Position numbers and translations under genes: made by a program
The notes under the pieces: generated by a model
Told to the model about the DNA's origin: nothing
Seen by the model: only the letters and a program-made list of their open reading frames with translations
Database searches by the model: none
From: UBA8346 sp050260935
GTDB taxonomy: Bacteria; Bacillota; UBA4882; UBA8346
Assembly (NCBI GenBank): GCA_050260935.1
Contig: JBLNCU010000169.1
Coordinates: forward strand, 1 to 14,738
DNA length: 14,738 bases
Direction of reading: 5' to 3'
Shown here: positions 1-6,605 of the stretch, piece by piece
Numbering within the stretch: the stretch's first letter is position 1
Layout of the letters: each line of letters begins with the position of its first letter

Positions 1-383
1 GGAGCCGCCTGTTCGGCCGCACGGTTCATACTCAGAATAAAATCGTCCGCCATCTTTCCGGCGCCTACTTTGCGCAGGCCTTGCTCCACCTTTTGGAGCT
101 TCTCCGGCATGGGGATCTTAATTTTGGGATTACCGAAAAACCCGTCCACTTTTCCGCTGGAGTTGACGGCATTTTCCGAGCCCACCTTCAAGGCCTCTTT
201 TAACCCGGCGATAATTTGCTCTTCGCTTAGGCTCTCTTTATTATTATCGGTATTACCCGTGTTGTTAATATTCCCGCTGATATTTTGGACTGCTTTTTGG
301 AGATCGTTGTACCAGTCGGCGAAAGCGTTTGCGGAGAATACAACTATCGATATGAGGATTGAAATTAGGATAATTTTTTTCAT
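1..383 (-). CDS. DUF4197 family exported protein (C-terminus beyond window)
   Basis: The gene starts at the ATG complementary to 381-383 and runs off the left edge, so only about 127 N-terminal residues are visible. An AGGT-containing Shine-Dalgarno (GGAGGT, complement of 391-396) lies seven bases before the ATG. Residues 1-22 form a signal peptide (Lys-Lys, hydrophobic core, then ANAFA before DWY). After a low-complexity Asn/Gly/Thr linker (about 30-48) comes the DUF4197 signature: LSEEQIIAGLKEAL, then AVNSSGKVDGFFGNPKIKI, then MPEKLQKVEQGLRKVG and DDFILSMNRAAEQAA. The family is widespread in Gram-negative bacteria, predicted periplasmic, and has no known function. Finding it here fits a bacterium with a periplasm. 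Family assignment is confident; function is unknown. Confidence 0.88.
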   Translation of the reverse strand, partial: MKKIILISILISIVVFSANAFADWYNDLQKAVQNISGNINNTGNTDNNKESLSEEQIIAGLKEALKVGSENAVNSSGKVDGFFGNPKIKIPMPEKLQKVEQGLRKVGAGKMADDFILSMNRAAEQAA

Positions 384-484
384 AGATAATACCTCCATAA
401 AAGATCCGCTGTTTAATTTCACCCTTCACCCATTTTTATCCTCCTCCGGCAGGCGAATTCAAAATTGTAAAGGGGGAAATTAAT

Positions 485-502
485 CCGGTATGCAATTACC
501 GG
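485..502 (-). terminator. possible weak terminator after the GerPC-like gene
   Basis: Inverted repeat CCGGTA / TACCGG with a 6-nt loop, 17 nt after the stop of the minus-strand gene that ends at 519. On the minus strand it is followed by a mixed A/T and C/T stretch rather than a clean U-run, so termination would be weak. Confidence 0.3.
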
Positions 503-518
503 CTTGTCCTTTCTCATT

Positions 519-797
519 TTACTCTTTGTTAATCTCCTTCTTTTTAAGCTTGCCGCCGGAGGTGATCCCGATGTTCAGCATGCCGCTTAACTCCTCAACA
601 TCAATTGAATCCAGCTTCAACTGGAGTTTTTCGACTTTACGCACATATAATTTTTCAATACAGACCGGTTGTAAGGATAATAATTGTTGGATATTATTCT
701 CCAGAGCCGCGATGCGGGCTCTTAATTCCTCTATTTCATTGTTTTTTAAGGCGCCGGATCGTTCCGGGAAATTGCTGAACGAATATATTTCGGCCAT
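519..797 (-). CDS. short GerPC-like spore germination protein
   Basis: 92 residues. The N-terminal half (about 18-45) is a coiled coil (NNEIEELRARIAALENNIQQL). The second half holds IEKLYVRKVEKLQLKLD followed by VEELSGMLNIGIT. The latter matches the conserved core of Bacillus GerPC, which ends in a 'VE-x-L-x-G-T-LNIGL' strand; the same coiled-coil-then-strand layout is seen there. In Bacilli GerPC is encoded in the gerPA-PF operon and is needed for nutrient germinants to pass the spore coat. Here the protein is about half the usual GerPC length and no other gerP gene is visible, so it may be a stand-alone clostridial-type relative. It starts at ATG with a weak GGTGA ribosome site. The call comes from motif recall, not from a search. 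Confidence 0.6.
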   Translation of the reverse strand: MAEIYSFSNFPERSGALKNNEIEELRARIAALENNIQQLLSLQPVCIEKLYVRKVEKLQLKLDSIDVEELSGMLNIGITSGGKLKKKEINKE

Positions 798-945
798 TTA
801 AATTTCACCATTCCCTTTAGAAGAGTTGTGACCGCATACTACAAGAAGTTTCCCAGTTATTAATATGTCTGCTCAAAAGGGGATGTGCCGATGGCGGTGT
901 TCATAAATTTCGGGTTTGAATAAAATCAGTTCCCCAATCACGCCT

Positions 946-1263
946 TTAATCAACCAACATTTCCTTGGTAATGCTTTTTACTTCTATTGTTTCTTTAGCC
1001 GTTAAACTTCCGATGTCTTCACAAAGTCTCGCTTTATCAACGGATCTTATTTGGTCTAATATTATCCAGACATCAACATCATCCACCCGCAATTTAACCC
1101 GGGTGGGGTATCTTTCTTTTTCTTTACTTGTAACCGGAGCCATAATAATCGTCCAAAGGTGAGTATTCATTTCTAAAGGGAAAACAACCACACAAGGCCT
1201 GGTTTTATTTATCCCCGCGCCTTGACGGGGTTCAAGCCCACCCAATAGATGGAAATTGTTCAA
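946..1263 (-). pseudogene. PemK/MazF-family toxin with scrambled N-terminus
   Basis: The ORF gives 105 residues from a TTG codon. From residue 13 onward it is a good PemK/MazF-type endoribonuclease (mRNA interferase): RQGAGINKTRPCVVV, then LWTIIMAPVTSK, YPTRVKLRVDDVDVWIILDQIRSVDKARL and a C-terminal IEVKSITKEMLV. The first strand is wrong: the frame reads HLLGGLEP, whereas the next frame over at 1227-1250 reads IYWVGLNP, the expected family strand. A pair of compensating indels therefore seems to have moved eight codons out of frame while leaving the ORF open. The TTG has no Shine-Dalgarno, an in-frame TAA lies five codons upstream, and no antitoxin gene precedes it. It is probably inactive or unexpressed. 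A base-call error is the main alternative. Confidence 0.65.
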
Positions 1264-1298
1264 AGCGTGCTTTGTTTATACAAGAATTTTTACAGATT

Positions 1299-1763
1299 TT
1301 AATATAAAGCTTTAACCCCGATGGGGTTGGGTTCCCCACAGTCATTCCAAACACGGCCGGAGCTTCTTTTTAATTCTTCAATATCCAACATTTCCTGATT
1401 TGTCATCCGGACAACTTGTGACCAACCATTGCTCAGGCCAATCCTCCATCTTGCTTCCTCCCTGAAGGGCGGAACGAACGTTTTTGCTACGAAGCTTTTC
1501 TTGAGTATGATTAATCTCTGATAAGGTAAAACCAACAGAATTAACAGCTCATAAGATTCCAATTTGAGGCGCTCATGGAGCAACGGCCGAAATAAGATAG
1601 AATATTGGTATCCAAGGAACTTTAACGGTTCGCCGACGGCCTTGATCATCGCTCTTCCGCAACGCCAATAGAGCGCCTTCGACTCAAGGGGTTCGGTGGT
1701 AAAGTGGTCGAACGCGACGGCGCTGCCCTTGGCGGTGCCAGCGATCTTTTTAGGATAGCTCAA
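1299..1763 (-). CDS. unrecognised ORF, possibly degraded
   Basis: 154 codons open from a TTG; I do not recognise the product. Codon third positions in the first 40 codons are G/C-rich, as in real genes nearby. There is an aliphatic stretch around residues 68-88 (YELLILLVLPYQRLIIL) and an acidic/basic C-terminal part (NQEMLDIEELKRSS). No clear ribosome site precedes the TTG. The same frame extends upstream past a TAG (complement of about 1783-1785) into a further 15-codon ATG-led segment, so the visible ORF may be the 3' part of a gene broken by a nonsense mutation. It lies directly upstream of the damaged mazF. It could also be a chance ORF. Confidence 0.3.
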   Translation of the reverse strand: MSYPKKIAGTAKGSAVAFDHFTTEPLESKALYWRCGRAMIKAVGEPLKFLGYQYSILFRPLLHERLKLESYELLILLVLPYQRLIILKKSFVAKTFVPPFREEARWRIGLSNGWSQVVRMTNQEMLDIEELKRSSGRVWNDCGEPNPIGVKALY

Positions 1764-1950
1764 CTGCTTTCCGGAGACATGACTACACTATCCCAAAGGA
1801 ATCAGATCAGTCACTTTATCCACAATTTCATCCATTTTAACCAATGAAACCAGACCGGCAATTTATACTTTAGACTGGAGTAACAAATAATTATTGATTA
1901 TGGTTAAAAACAGTTTTGTGCCGGTTGATAAATACCGAAAACAAACAAAT

Positions 1951-1977
1951 TTGCCAGCGGATTACTGTTAATATACT
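1951..1977 (+). promoter_or_regulatory. candidate promoter for the secreted protein gene
   Basis: TTGCCA at 1951-1956 and TATACT at 1972-1977, separated by a short 15-nt spacer, about 58 nt before the ATG at 2036. The hexamers are good but the spacing is suboptimal. The surrounding A/T-rich 1850-2035 stretch otherwise holds nothing I recognise. Confidence 0.35.
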
Positions 1978-2035
1978 GAAACCAAACAAAGATAATCCCG
2001 TTTAAATATAAAAAAACGATCGAGGAGAATACAAA

Positions 2036-2965
2036 ATGAGCCGTCTAATCTTATTTGGAATAACATTATTACTGAGCGCCACAATTTTTGGCCATGCAAA
2101 CGGCGTGACCAAGACCCCGCCGCAGAAGGATGAACAACCAATCCAGCAAACGCAGCCGGTAGTTGAAAATGACCAAAATATGGTCAAAAACCTGGTGCAG
2201 GACTTTGGGAAAAAGCTCCAAATGGTCTCTCTTACCGCCTCTCCCAATACGGTTTCCAAAAGTATCCGGGAGAATTACGGCAGTTTTCTATCTCCCGCCC
2301 TGCTTAGCAAATGGCAGAGCGATCCTAAGAAAGCGCTCGGGCGGATGGTCTCCAGTCCTTGGCCGGACCGGATCGAGATTTTAAAGATGGAGAAGACTTC
2401 GGACTCCGTTTATAAAATTAGCGGAGAAATCATCGAAATATCGAGCACTGAAAAAACGGAGGGCGGAATCGCCGCCAAGCAGCCGGTTACCCTGACGGTA
2501 AAGAAAATAAATAACCGCTGGTTGATTGATGAAGCCGCCACCGGCCCATACGCAGCCCCTCAAGGGGTTATCTATACAAATACCCAGTATGGATTCAATT
2601 TTCCCTTACCGGATAGCTGGCAAGGATATACCATTGTAAAAGATCAATGGGCGGGTACTGCTAGCGGAGATGTCCGGACTGTCGAAACCGGTCCGTTGAT
2701 CTCAATCCGGCATCCCCAATGGACTAGTCAGAATCCGCGCCAGGACATCCCGATCATGGTTTTTACGCTTAGCCAATGGGATTCGCTGCAACAGGACAAA
2801 TTTCATATCGGCGCGGCGCCTGTCAACCCAGGTGAACTTGGACGGAACAACAAATATGTTTTTGCGCTGCCGGCAAGGTATAACTTTGCATTTCCCACCG
2901 GGTACGAAGAGGTTGAAGAGATATTGAAAGGCAAGCCTCTGCAGCCTTTTACCATCTCCGATTAA
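2036..2965 (+). CDS. secreted protein of unknown function (two-domain, clostridial type)
   Basis: 309 residues, the only confident plus-strand gene. A GAGGAG ribosome site precedes the ATG by eight bases. Residues 1-22 are a signal peptide (LILFGITLLLSATIFGHANG), followed by a Gln/Pro-rich linker to about 45. Residues 50-175 (LVQDFGKKLQMVSL ... YGSFLSPALLSKWQSDP ... SSPWPDRIEIL ... VKKINNRWLID) have the layout of an NTF2-like/DUF3828-type fold seen in exported proteins of Desulfotomaculum-like bacteria. Residues 178-300 start with YTNTQYGFNFPLPDSWQGY, typical of PsbP-like extracellular modules, and continue with ISIRHPQW and NNKYVFALPARYNF. The function is unknown; it is likely periplasmic or extracellular. 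It converges on the phd-uma2 gene across a shared hairpin. Confidence 0.85.
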   Translation: MSRLILFGITLLLSATIFGHANGVTKTPPQKDEQPIQQTQPVVENDQNMVKNLVQDFGKKLQMVSLTASPNTVSKSIRENYGSFLSPALLSKWQSDPKKALGRMVSSPWPDRIEILKMEKTSDSVYKISGEIIEISSTEKTEGGIAAKQPVTLTVKKINNRWLIDEAATGPYAAPQGVIYTNTQYGFNFPLPDSWQGYTIVKDQWAGTASGDVRTVETGPLISIRHPQWTSQNPRQDIPIMVFTLSQWDSLQQDKFHIGAAPVNPGELGRNNKYVFALPARYNFAFPTGYEEVEEILKGKPLQPFTISD

Positions 2966-3020
2966 ACTTTGTTCACTTTCAAGAAAGACAAAAAGTCCAT
3001 GCGCTTTGTTAATAGCAAAA

Positions 3021-3059
3021 ACGCAGATCATAGTCTGCAAAGCAGGCTTTGATCTGCGT
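3021..3059 (-). terminator. strong hairpin terminator of phd-uma2 (between convergent genes)
   Basis: Ten-bp perfect stem ACGCAGATCA / TGATCTGCGT, one T-T mismatch, then a second seven-bp stem closing on an AAA loop. On the minus strand it is followed by a run of five T, so it acts as an intrinsic terminator 80 nt beyond the stop at 3139. On the plus strand there is no T-run after it, though it may slow transcripts from 2036-2965. Confidence 0.75.
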
Positions 3060-3138
3060 GTCCGCTGTAAAGCGTAGGGCGCAATTCCATTGTTCACTGC
3101 TCATTGTTTTCTTCTAAAACAACGGCGCCTTTGTCAGC

Positions 3139-3906
3139 TCAGAGCAATTCATTAAATAAACTTGCTATATCAGCCGATAAACCGTTGAATACCAGCGACC
3201 CCGCCGCATCTCCCTTTTCATATGTTTTGTACCTATCAATTTCATAATTATCAAAACCATACACCATAATGTTTTCTTGTTTTTGATCAACAATCCAGTA
3301 TTCCTTGACTCCCGATAACCGGTAAGTATTCAACTTGTCGATCATATCCTTGCTGCGGGTGCCGTCCGACAAAATTTCAATCACCAAAGTCGGAGTGCCC
3401 ATATATTTTCCCCTTTCGTTGACATTATGCTCTAAATCACAAGCTACCAGCAGATCCGGCTGCATCACATCAGGTTCCTTAAAATCTTTCTTGTGAAAAT
3501 GCACGTCAAACGGAGCTAAAAACACCCGGCACTTTTTGTCTTTGAAGTATTCGGAAAAAGTCAGGTACAGTCTTCCCAGTATATCCTGATGCCCAATACT
3601 TGGCGAAGCCAACAAATAAATCTCGCCGTTAATCAGTTCCATGCGGAGGGTGCTTTTTTCGTAAATCTCCATAAATTCCTCATAGGAAACCTTCTTCCCG
3701 CCGTACTGGTAGTCCAGGGCATTCTCCCTCACCGTAAAATATTGTTCTATATCGGTTACATAAGGAGTCAACCGGGCGATCTTAGTTCCGTTTTTGGTGA
3801 TCACCACATCGTTTTGCTCTTCAACGAAGTCCAGATATTTGCCTAAATTTTGTTTAAGCTCGGTTGCGGTTATTACCACGCCTTCCCGGTAATTATCGGA
3901 TTTCAT
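3139..3906 (-). CDS. Phd/YefM antitoxin domain fused to Uma2 (DUF820) nuclease-fold domain
   Basis: 255 residues. Residues 9-50 (VVITATELKQNLGKYLDFVEE, then DVVITKNGTKIARLTPY) are a complete Phd/YefM-type antitoxin DNA-binding domain. Residues 88-210 are a Uma2/DUF820 domain of the PD-(D/E)XK fold: E90-LINGE95, P150-D151, V176-E177-I-L-S, K191, then GVKEYWIVD at 199-207. Uma2 proteins are common in cyanobacteria and in some Firmicutes; their target is not known. The fusion places a DNA-binding repressor-like head on a nuclease-like body. The ATG has GGAGG seven bases upstream (complement of 3914-3918). The gene is monocistronic, with its own promoter, operator-like repeats and terminator. No intact toxin partner lies beside it. 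Domain calls are confident; activity is inferred. Confidence 0.85.
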   Translation of the reverse strand: MKSDNYREGVVITATELKQNLGKYLDFVEEQNDVVITKNGTKIARLTPYVTDIEQYFTVRENALDYQYGGKKVSYEEFMEIYEKSTLRMELINGEIYLLASPSIGHQDILGRLYLTFSEYFKDKKCRVFLAPFDVHFHKKDFKEPDVMQPDLLVACDLEHNVNERGKYMGTPTLVIEILSDGTRSKDMIDKLNTYRLSGVKEYWIVDQKQENIMVYGFDNYEIDRYKTYEKGDAAGSLVFNGLSADIASLFNELL

Positions 3907-3924
3907 GAAATCGCCTCCGGTATC

Positions 3925-3953
3925 ATTATACTACCGCGGACGGTTTCGTACAA
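3925..3953 (-). promoter_or_regulatory. sigma-A-type promoter of phd-uma2
   Basis: On the minus strand, TTGTAC (complement of 3948-3953), a 17-nt spacer, then a perfect TATAAT (complement of 3925-3930), ending 19 nt before the ATG. The start point would lie close to the ribosome site, giving a very short leader. Confidence 0.7.
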
Positions 3954-3966
3954 TAATTCTGTACGA
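3946..3966. promoter_or_regulatory. operator-like inverted repeat overlapping the -35 box
   Basis: TCGTACA (3946-3952), 7-nt spacer, TGTACGA (3960-3966): a perfect inverted repeat that covers the -35 hexamer of phd-uma2. A third TCGTACA copy sits at 4001-4007. The E. coli YefM antitoxin is known to bind TGTACA-type motifs in its own promoter, so autoregulation by the Phd/YefM head is a natural reading. Confidence 0.6.
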
Positions 3967-3978
3967 TATGCAAATATT

Positions 3979-4275
3979 TTATAGGCGAAACTCAAAATTT
4001 TCGTACATAATTTCGTCTCCCCGGTAGCGTTCCGGAGAGTAATCTGAAAATCGCTGGAAATATTCGTTCAATCGGGAGCATTTTCCGGAGTTCATGCCAC
4101 TCGCTGGCCGCCTGCGGGATAAATTCGGCATTAATACTATGAAATCAATCCATATCTGAGTTCGTGGGCGGACCCAATATTTGATGTACCCTGATATCAC
4201 GTAAAACGCGATATAGTCTTCCACAATCAACTTACGTATCCCTTGCGCGGCAAGGCGTTCAACGTGACACACCAC
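3979..4275 (-). pseudogene. RelE/ParE toxin remnant joined to an unidentified C-terminal shard
   Basis: A 98-codon ORF from a GTG without a ribosome site. Residues 6-27 (ERLAAQGIRKLIVEDYIAFYVI) match the C-terminal half of RelE/ParE-family toxins, where a '(L)GIRKLIVxNYIxFY' strand precedes a 'VTVIRVLYGxRD' strand. The second strand is missing in frame; an adjacent frame reads a short IRVHQILG that may be its decayed form. The N-terminal half of the toxin is absent. The last 30 residues (NEYFQRFSDYSPERY...) look protein-like but belong to nothing I recognise. The shard is upstream of, not downstream from, the antitoxin-domain gene, so it is not its normal partner. Confidence 0.55.
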
Positions 4276-4401
4276 TTAATCGCATACTGAGCCAGCATCG
4301 TACCAAAGAGCGATAGTCCATGCTTGAACGCTCCATCTGGCTGTATTTATCAAAAAGACACCGTCGTCATATTTGTTTTGTTTCATTTTGAACTTCTCCA
4401 T
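4073..4401 (-). pseudogene. class I SAM-methyltransferase remnant, in pieces
   Basis: Two pieces of one family can be read. From the ATG at 4401 the frame gives MEKFKMKQNKYDDGVFF; after a one-base shift it continues DKYSQMERSS, the N-terminal segment of a common class I SAM-methyltransferase group ('YD..FF..Y..M.RS'). At 4132-4073 another frame gives AASEWHELRKMLP, the segment that normally follows about ten residues later, just before the 'VLDLGCG' SAM motif. The SAM motif itself is absent. The RelE/ParE shard lies between the two pieces, as if inserted. Remains of a promoter (TTTACA-17-TATCAG on the minus strand, 4437-4465) precede it. This is clearly non-functional. Confidence 0.5.
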
Positions 4402-4466
4402 CATTGGCATTTTGATATTTCATACAAGCTCCACTCCTGATAATTAAAATAAGTCAGGATGTAAAG

Positions 4467-4484
4467 CCGGTATGTTATAGCCGG
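4467..4484 (-). terminator. possible weak terminator after the outer-membrane protein gene
   Basis: An imperfect hairpin (CCGG-TAT / ATA-G-CCGG with one bulged base), about 77 nt past the stop at 4561, with CTTTACAT after it on the minus strand. There is no better terminator in 4402-4560; that stretch otherwise holds only a six-bp inverted repeat (TCCTGA 4435-4440 / TCAGGA 4454-4459). Confidence 0.25.
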
Positions 4485-4560
4485 TTTAGAAGCGGCCCCT
4501 CACACCATAGAACGCCGCTGCAACAACATACCTTTGAAACTTAACAAAAGTACACCCCTA

Positions 4561-5688
4561 TTAAAAAGAATAACTCAGGCTGGTGGTGATAATAGCCTCG
4601 GGCGTAGAATCGCCGGGAGCAAATAGAGTTTCTTCCTTTCCCCAAAAAATAGTGGCGTTGATCTCTAGGCCGAAATTACCCGTTAAAGTAGTTTGGTAAC
4701 CGGGGGTCAAAAATAAACTGCCGTCATCTAAATCAGCCATGGTCATTAAAGATACGGATGAAAAGTCGTCCAGCGGATATTTTATACTCCCGGTTAAAAA
4801 ATCAAGTCTTTTGTCGCCGCTTTTCATTTTCAATAGTTCGGCCCTCAAAGACGGTTCCAGAAAACCCGGTTCCACTCCCAAATACTCCAATTGCATCGTG
4901 ATTTTGGTATTGTAATTAAGGTTGTAACTATAATCCGCCCCGATTAGGTAACTATTGCTCTGCTCGATCCCTTCATCGAAATAACAGCCGTAAGCGCCGT
5001 ATACCCCAAAACCTCCCAGATCTCCCTTAAAAGTGAACCCCCCTCTTTGCCTGGGGATGAACCGGAGAACATCGTCGAGGACTCCTCCTGTTGCTCCGGA
5101 AACCTCAGCTTCCCGCACATAATTTAGGGTCAGGTCATAGCCTTTAATTCCGGCTCTAGCCCTGAGCCCCCATTTCAGCTTCTCCTCCTCCGGGGTAAAC
5201 CCGGCGGGATAAGAGGCCACTAGCTCCAGACTGGAATTCCAATTCAGCGGAATATAGAAATCAACTGCGTCCGTATATTTACTGTTATTCTCTTCATCCA
5301 GGGCCACCGACCCCAGGGTGTAATCCACCGGATTGAGCAAGGAGCCGAATGACCAGGAGACCGGTTGACGGCCTACCGTGAGACGCAATTTCGCAAATTT
5401 ATGCTTTATATAGAGCTTTTTGGCGAAATAAACAGCCTTCTCATCAGCGAACAAATCCTGTAAGGGTTTGCTGATCCGGAAAGCCGAACTAAATTCGGTA
5501 TTACCGATCCGGGGCAGCAAGAGTTCCAGATCTAAACTATCCTCAATCTCCCGCTCAAGACCTCCGTCTTCCGGCAGGATACCCGAGAGTAGAATTTTCG
5601 CCTCTCCCCCCGCCTCGATCGCCAGGGCCGGAGCAGCAACAACCGTTCCCAGCAGAAACAGGGTTATTAATATGGAAGCCCGCCGCAT
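4561..5688 (-). CDS. outer-membrane beta-barrel protein, last gene of the Lol-like operon
   Basis: 375 residues. Residues 1-23 are a signal peptide ending APALA before IEAGGE. The rest has no membrane helix and is built of alternating short strands with Gly/aromatic turns (for example FGVYGAYGCYFDEG, YLIGADYSYNLNYNTKITMQLEYLG). It ends in IITTSLSYSF, with the C-terminal Phe and alternating hydrophobics of a barrel strand recognised by the Bam machinery. The internal VGRQPVSWSFGSLLNPVDY resembles the segment of DUF1302-type and porin-like barrels that mentions a conserved 'GRQ..W..G'. An excellent AAGGAGG site (complement of 5698-5704) precedes the ATG. It follows the LolA-like gene after 150 nt on the same strand. 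It is probably the outer-membrane receiver or channel of the system. The exact family is uncertain. Confidence 0.8.
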   Translation of the reverse strand: MRRASILITLFLLGTVVAAPALAIEAGGEAKILLSGILPEDGGLEREIEDSLDLELLLPRIGNTEFSSAFRISKPLQDLFADEKAVYFAKKLYIKHKFAKLRLTVGRQPVSWSFGSLLNPVDYTLGSVALDEENNSKYTDAVDFYIPLNWNSSLELVASYPAGFTPEEEKLKWGLRARAGIKGYDLTLNYVREAEVSGATGGVLDDVLRFIPRQRGGFTFKGDLGGFGVYGAYGCYFDEGIEQSNSYLIGADYSYNLNYNTKITMQLEYLGVEPGFLEPSLRAELLKMKSGDKRLDFLTGSIKYPLDDFSSVSLMTMADLDDGSLFLTPGYQTTLTGNFGLEINATIFWGKEETLFAPGDSTPEAIITTSLSYSF

Positions 5689-5838
5689 GATTGTAATCCT
5701 CCTTCAAAGAAAAGCCGCTTATTACAAGTGATTTACCTGAATCCCAGGTTGGGGCGAAGTTGCAAAGGACATGGAGATCCAGGAACGCCTCTCCAGGATG
5801 GGACAAAGTCTCAGTCTCTAGCCTCAAGCTTCCAGCGC

Positions 5839-6585
5839 TCATTTCAAGTTCTCCAGAGTAAAAGTCCCGGCCGGTATTGGCGGGTTGAATTCGATTGATT
5901 TCAGAACAAACTCGGTCCGGGTATTCTTTCGCAACTTATCCTCCATTACCGATTCTATTGGATACCAACGCCCTTCAAGCTTTTCCACTTTTGTAACGCT
6001 CATTACCTTCAACAACCGGCCGCTCTGAGCGTATAATTCCTCCTTCAATCCGACAAACCTTTCTTGATCCACCCAGGATTTGCGCCGGTAATATGAAACT
6101 TTTTTCCCCTCGGCGGCAATTCCTTCCAATATATAACATGGGCGGCCCTCAATTTCTTCTTCGCCGATCAGCTTAAATTTATACAAATCCGTCAGTTTAT
6201 CGGATTCCATAATATCCTGATAAGAAAAATCACTCCCCATCAGCCCCTGGCTGAGCATATGACCGGAGATCTTCACCAAATCCTCGGCCTCCGGGAAGAA
6301 CATCCACAGGTCATCGCCGCGTTTTAGAAATTTAGCGCCCCGGTCCCGGGGATTACTGAAAATCACCAGGCCGTTATCTCCTTGAACATAAGAAGTCATC
6401 GTCTTCACCATTTTCCGGTTGCCATTAACAATAATCATTTCCGATTCCACTTTGGCGGTATCGACATATTCATTATGATCTCTCTTTTGGATGATCTCTT
6501 CGGCAGTCGGCGCGCTTGCTATCATGGCGGTAAAAACGGAGAAGATCAATAAACAAACGCCTATTAAAACCGACCTTCTTTTCAT
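5839..6585 (-). CDS. LolA-like outer-membrane lipoprotein-sorting protein
   Basis: 248 residues. A signal peptide covers about 1-26 (RRSVLIGVCLLIFSVFTAMIASA). The mature part begins with the typical APTAEEIIQKRDHNEYVDTAKVESEM, then VKTMTSYVQGDNGLVIFSNPRDRGAKFLKRGDDLWMFFPEAEDLVKIS, GSDFSYQDIM, and EGRPCYILEG ... RKSWVDQERFVGLKEELY. This is the LolA_like family typified by Treponema TP_0789, a periplasmic half-barrel that binds lipid or acyl chains. In proteobacteria LolA shuttles lipoproteins from LolCDE to the outer membrane. It lies 20 nt (complement of 6586-6605) after the second permease. The protein itself lacks the Cys of a lipobox, so it should be soluble. Cargo may be lipid rather than lipoprotein. 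Confidence 0.88.
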   Translation of the reverse strand: MKRRSVLIGVCLLIFSVFTAMIASAPTAEEIIQKRDHNEYVDTAKVESEMIIVNGNRKMVKTMTSYVQGDNGLVIFSNPRDRGAKFLKRGDDLWMFFPEAEDLVKISGHMLSQGLMGSDFSYQDIMESDKLTDLYKFKLIGEEEIEGRPCYILEGIAAEGKKVSYYRRKSWVDQERFVGLKEELYAQSGRLLKVMSVTKVEKLEGRWYPIESVMEDKLRKNTRTEFVLKSIEFNPPIPAGTFTLENLK

Positions 6586-6605
6586 TTCGAAATGACTCCC
6601 TTCTA

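Noticed and set aside
2702..3097. 131-codon minus-strand ORF opposite the secreted protein gene
   Set aside because: Antisense shadow of 2036-2965; it crosses the terminator hairpin and shows no family features.
3139..4275. Functional Phd-RelE toxin-antitoxin pair
   Set aside because: The RelE/ParE piece lacks its N-terminal half and final strand, has no ribosome site, and lies upstream of the antitoxin domain.
5555..5842. 95-codon minus-strand ORF starting in an ATGA overlap with the LolA-like stop
   Set aside because: It runs about 130 nt into the barrel gene in another frame, resembles no family, and the barrel gene has its own strong ribosome site. The ATGA overlap is probably chance.
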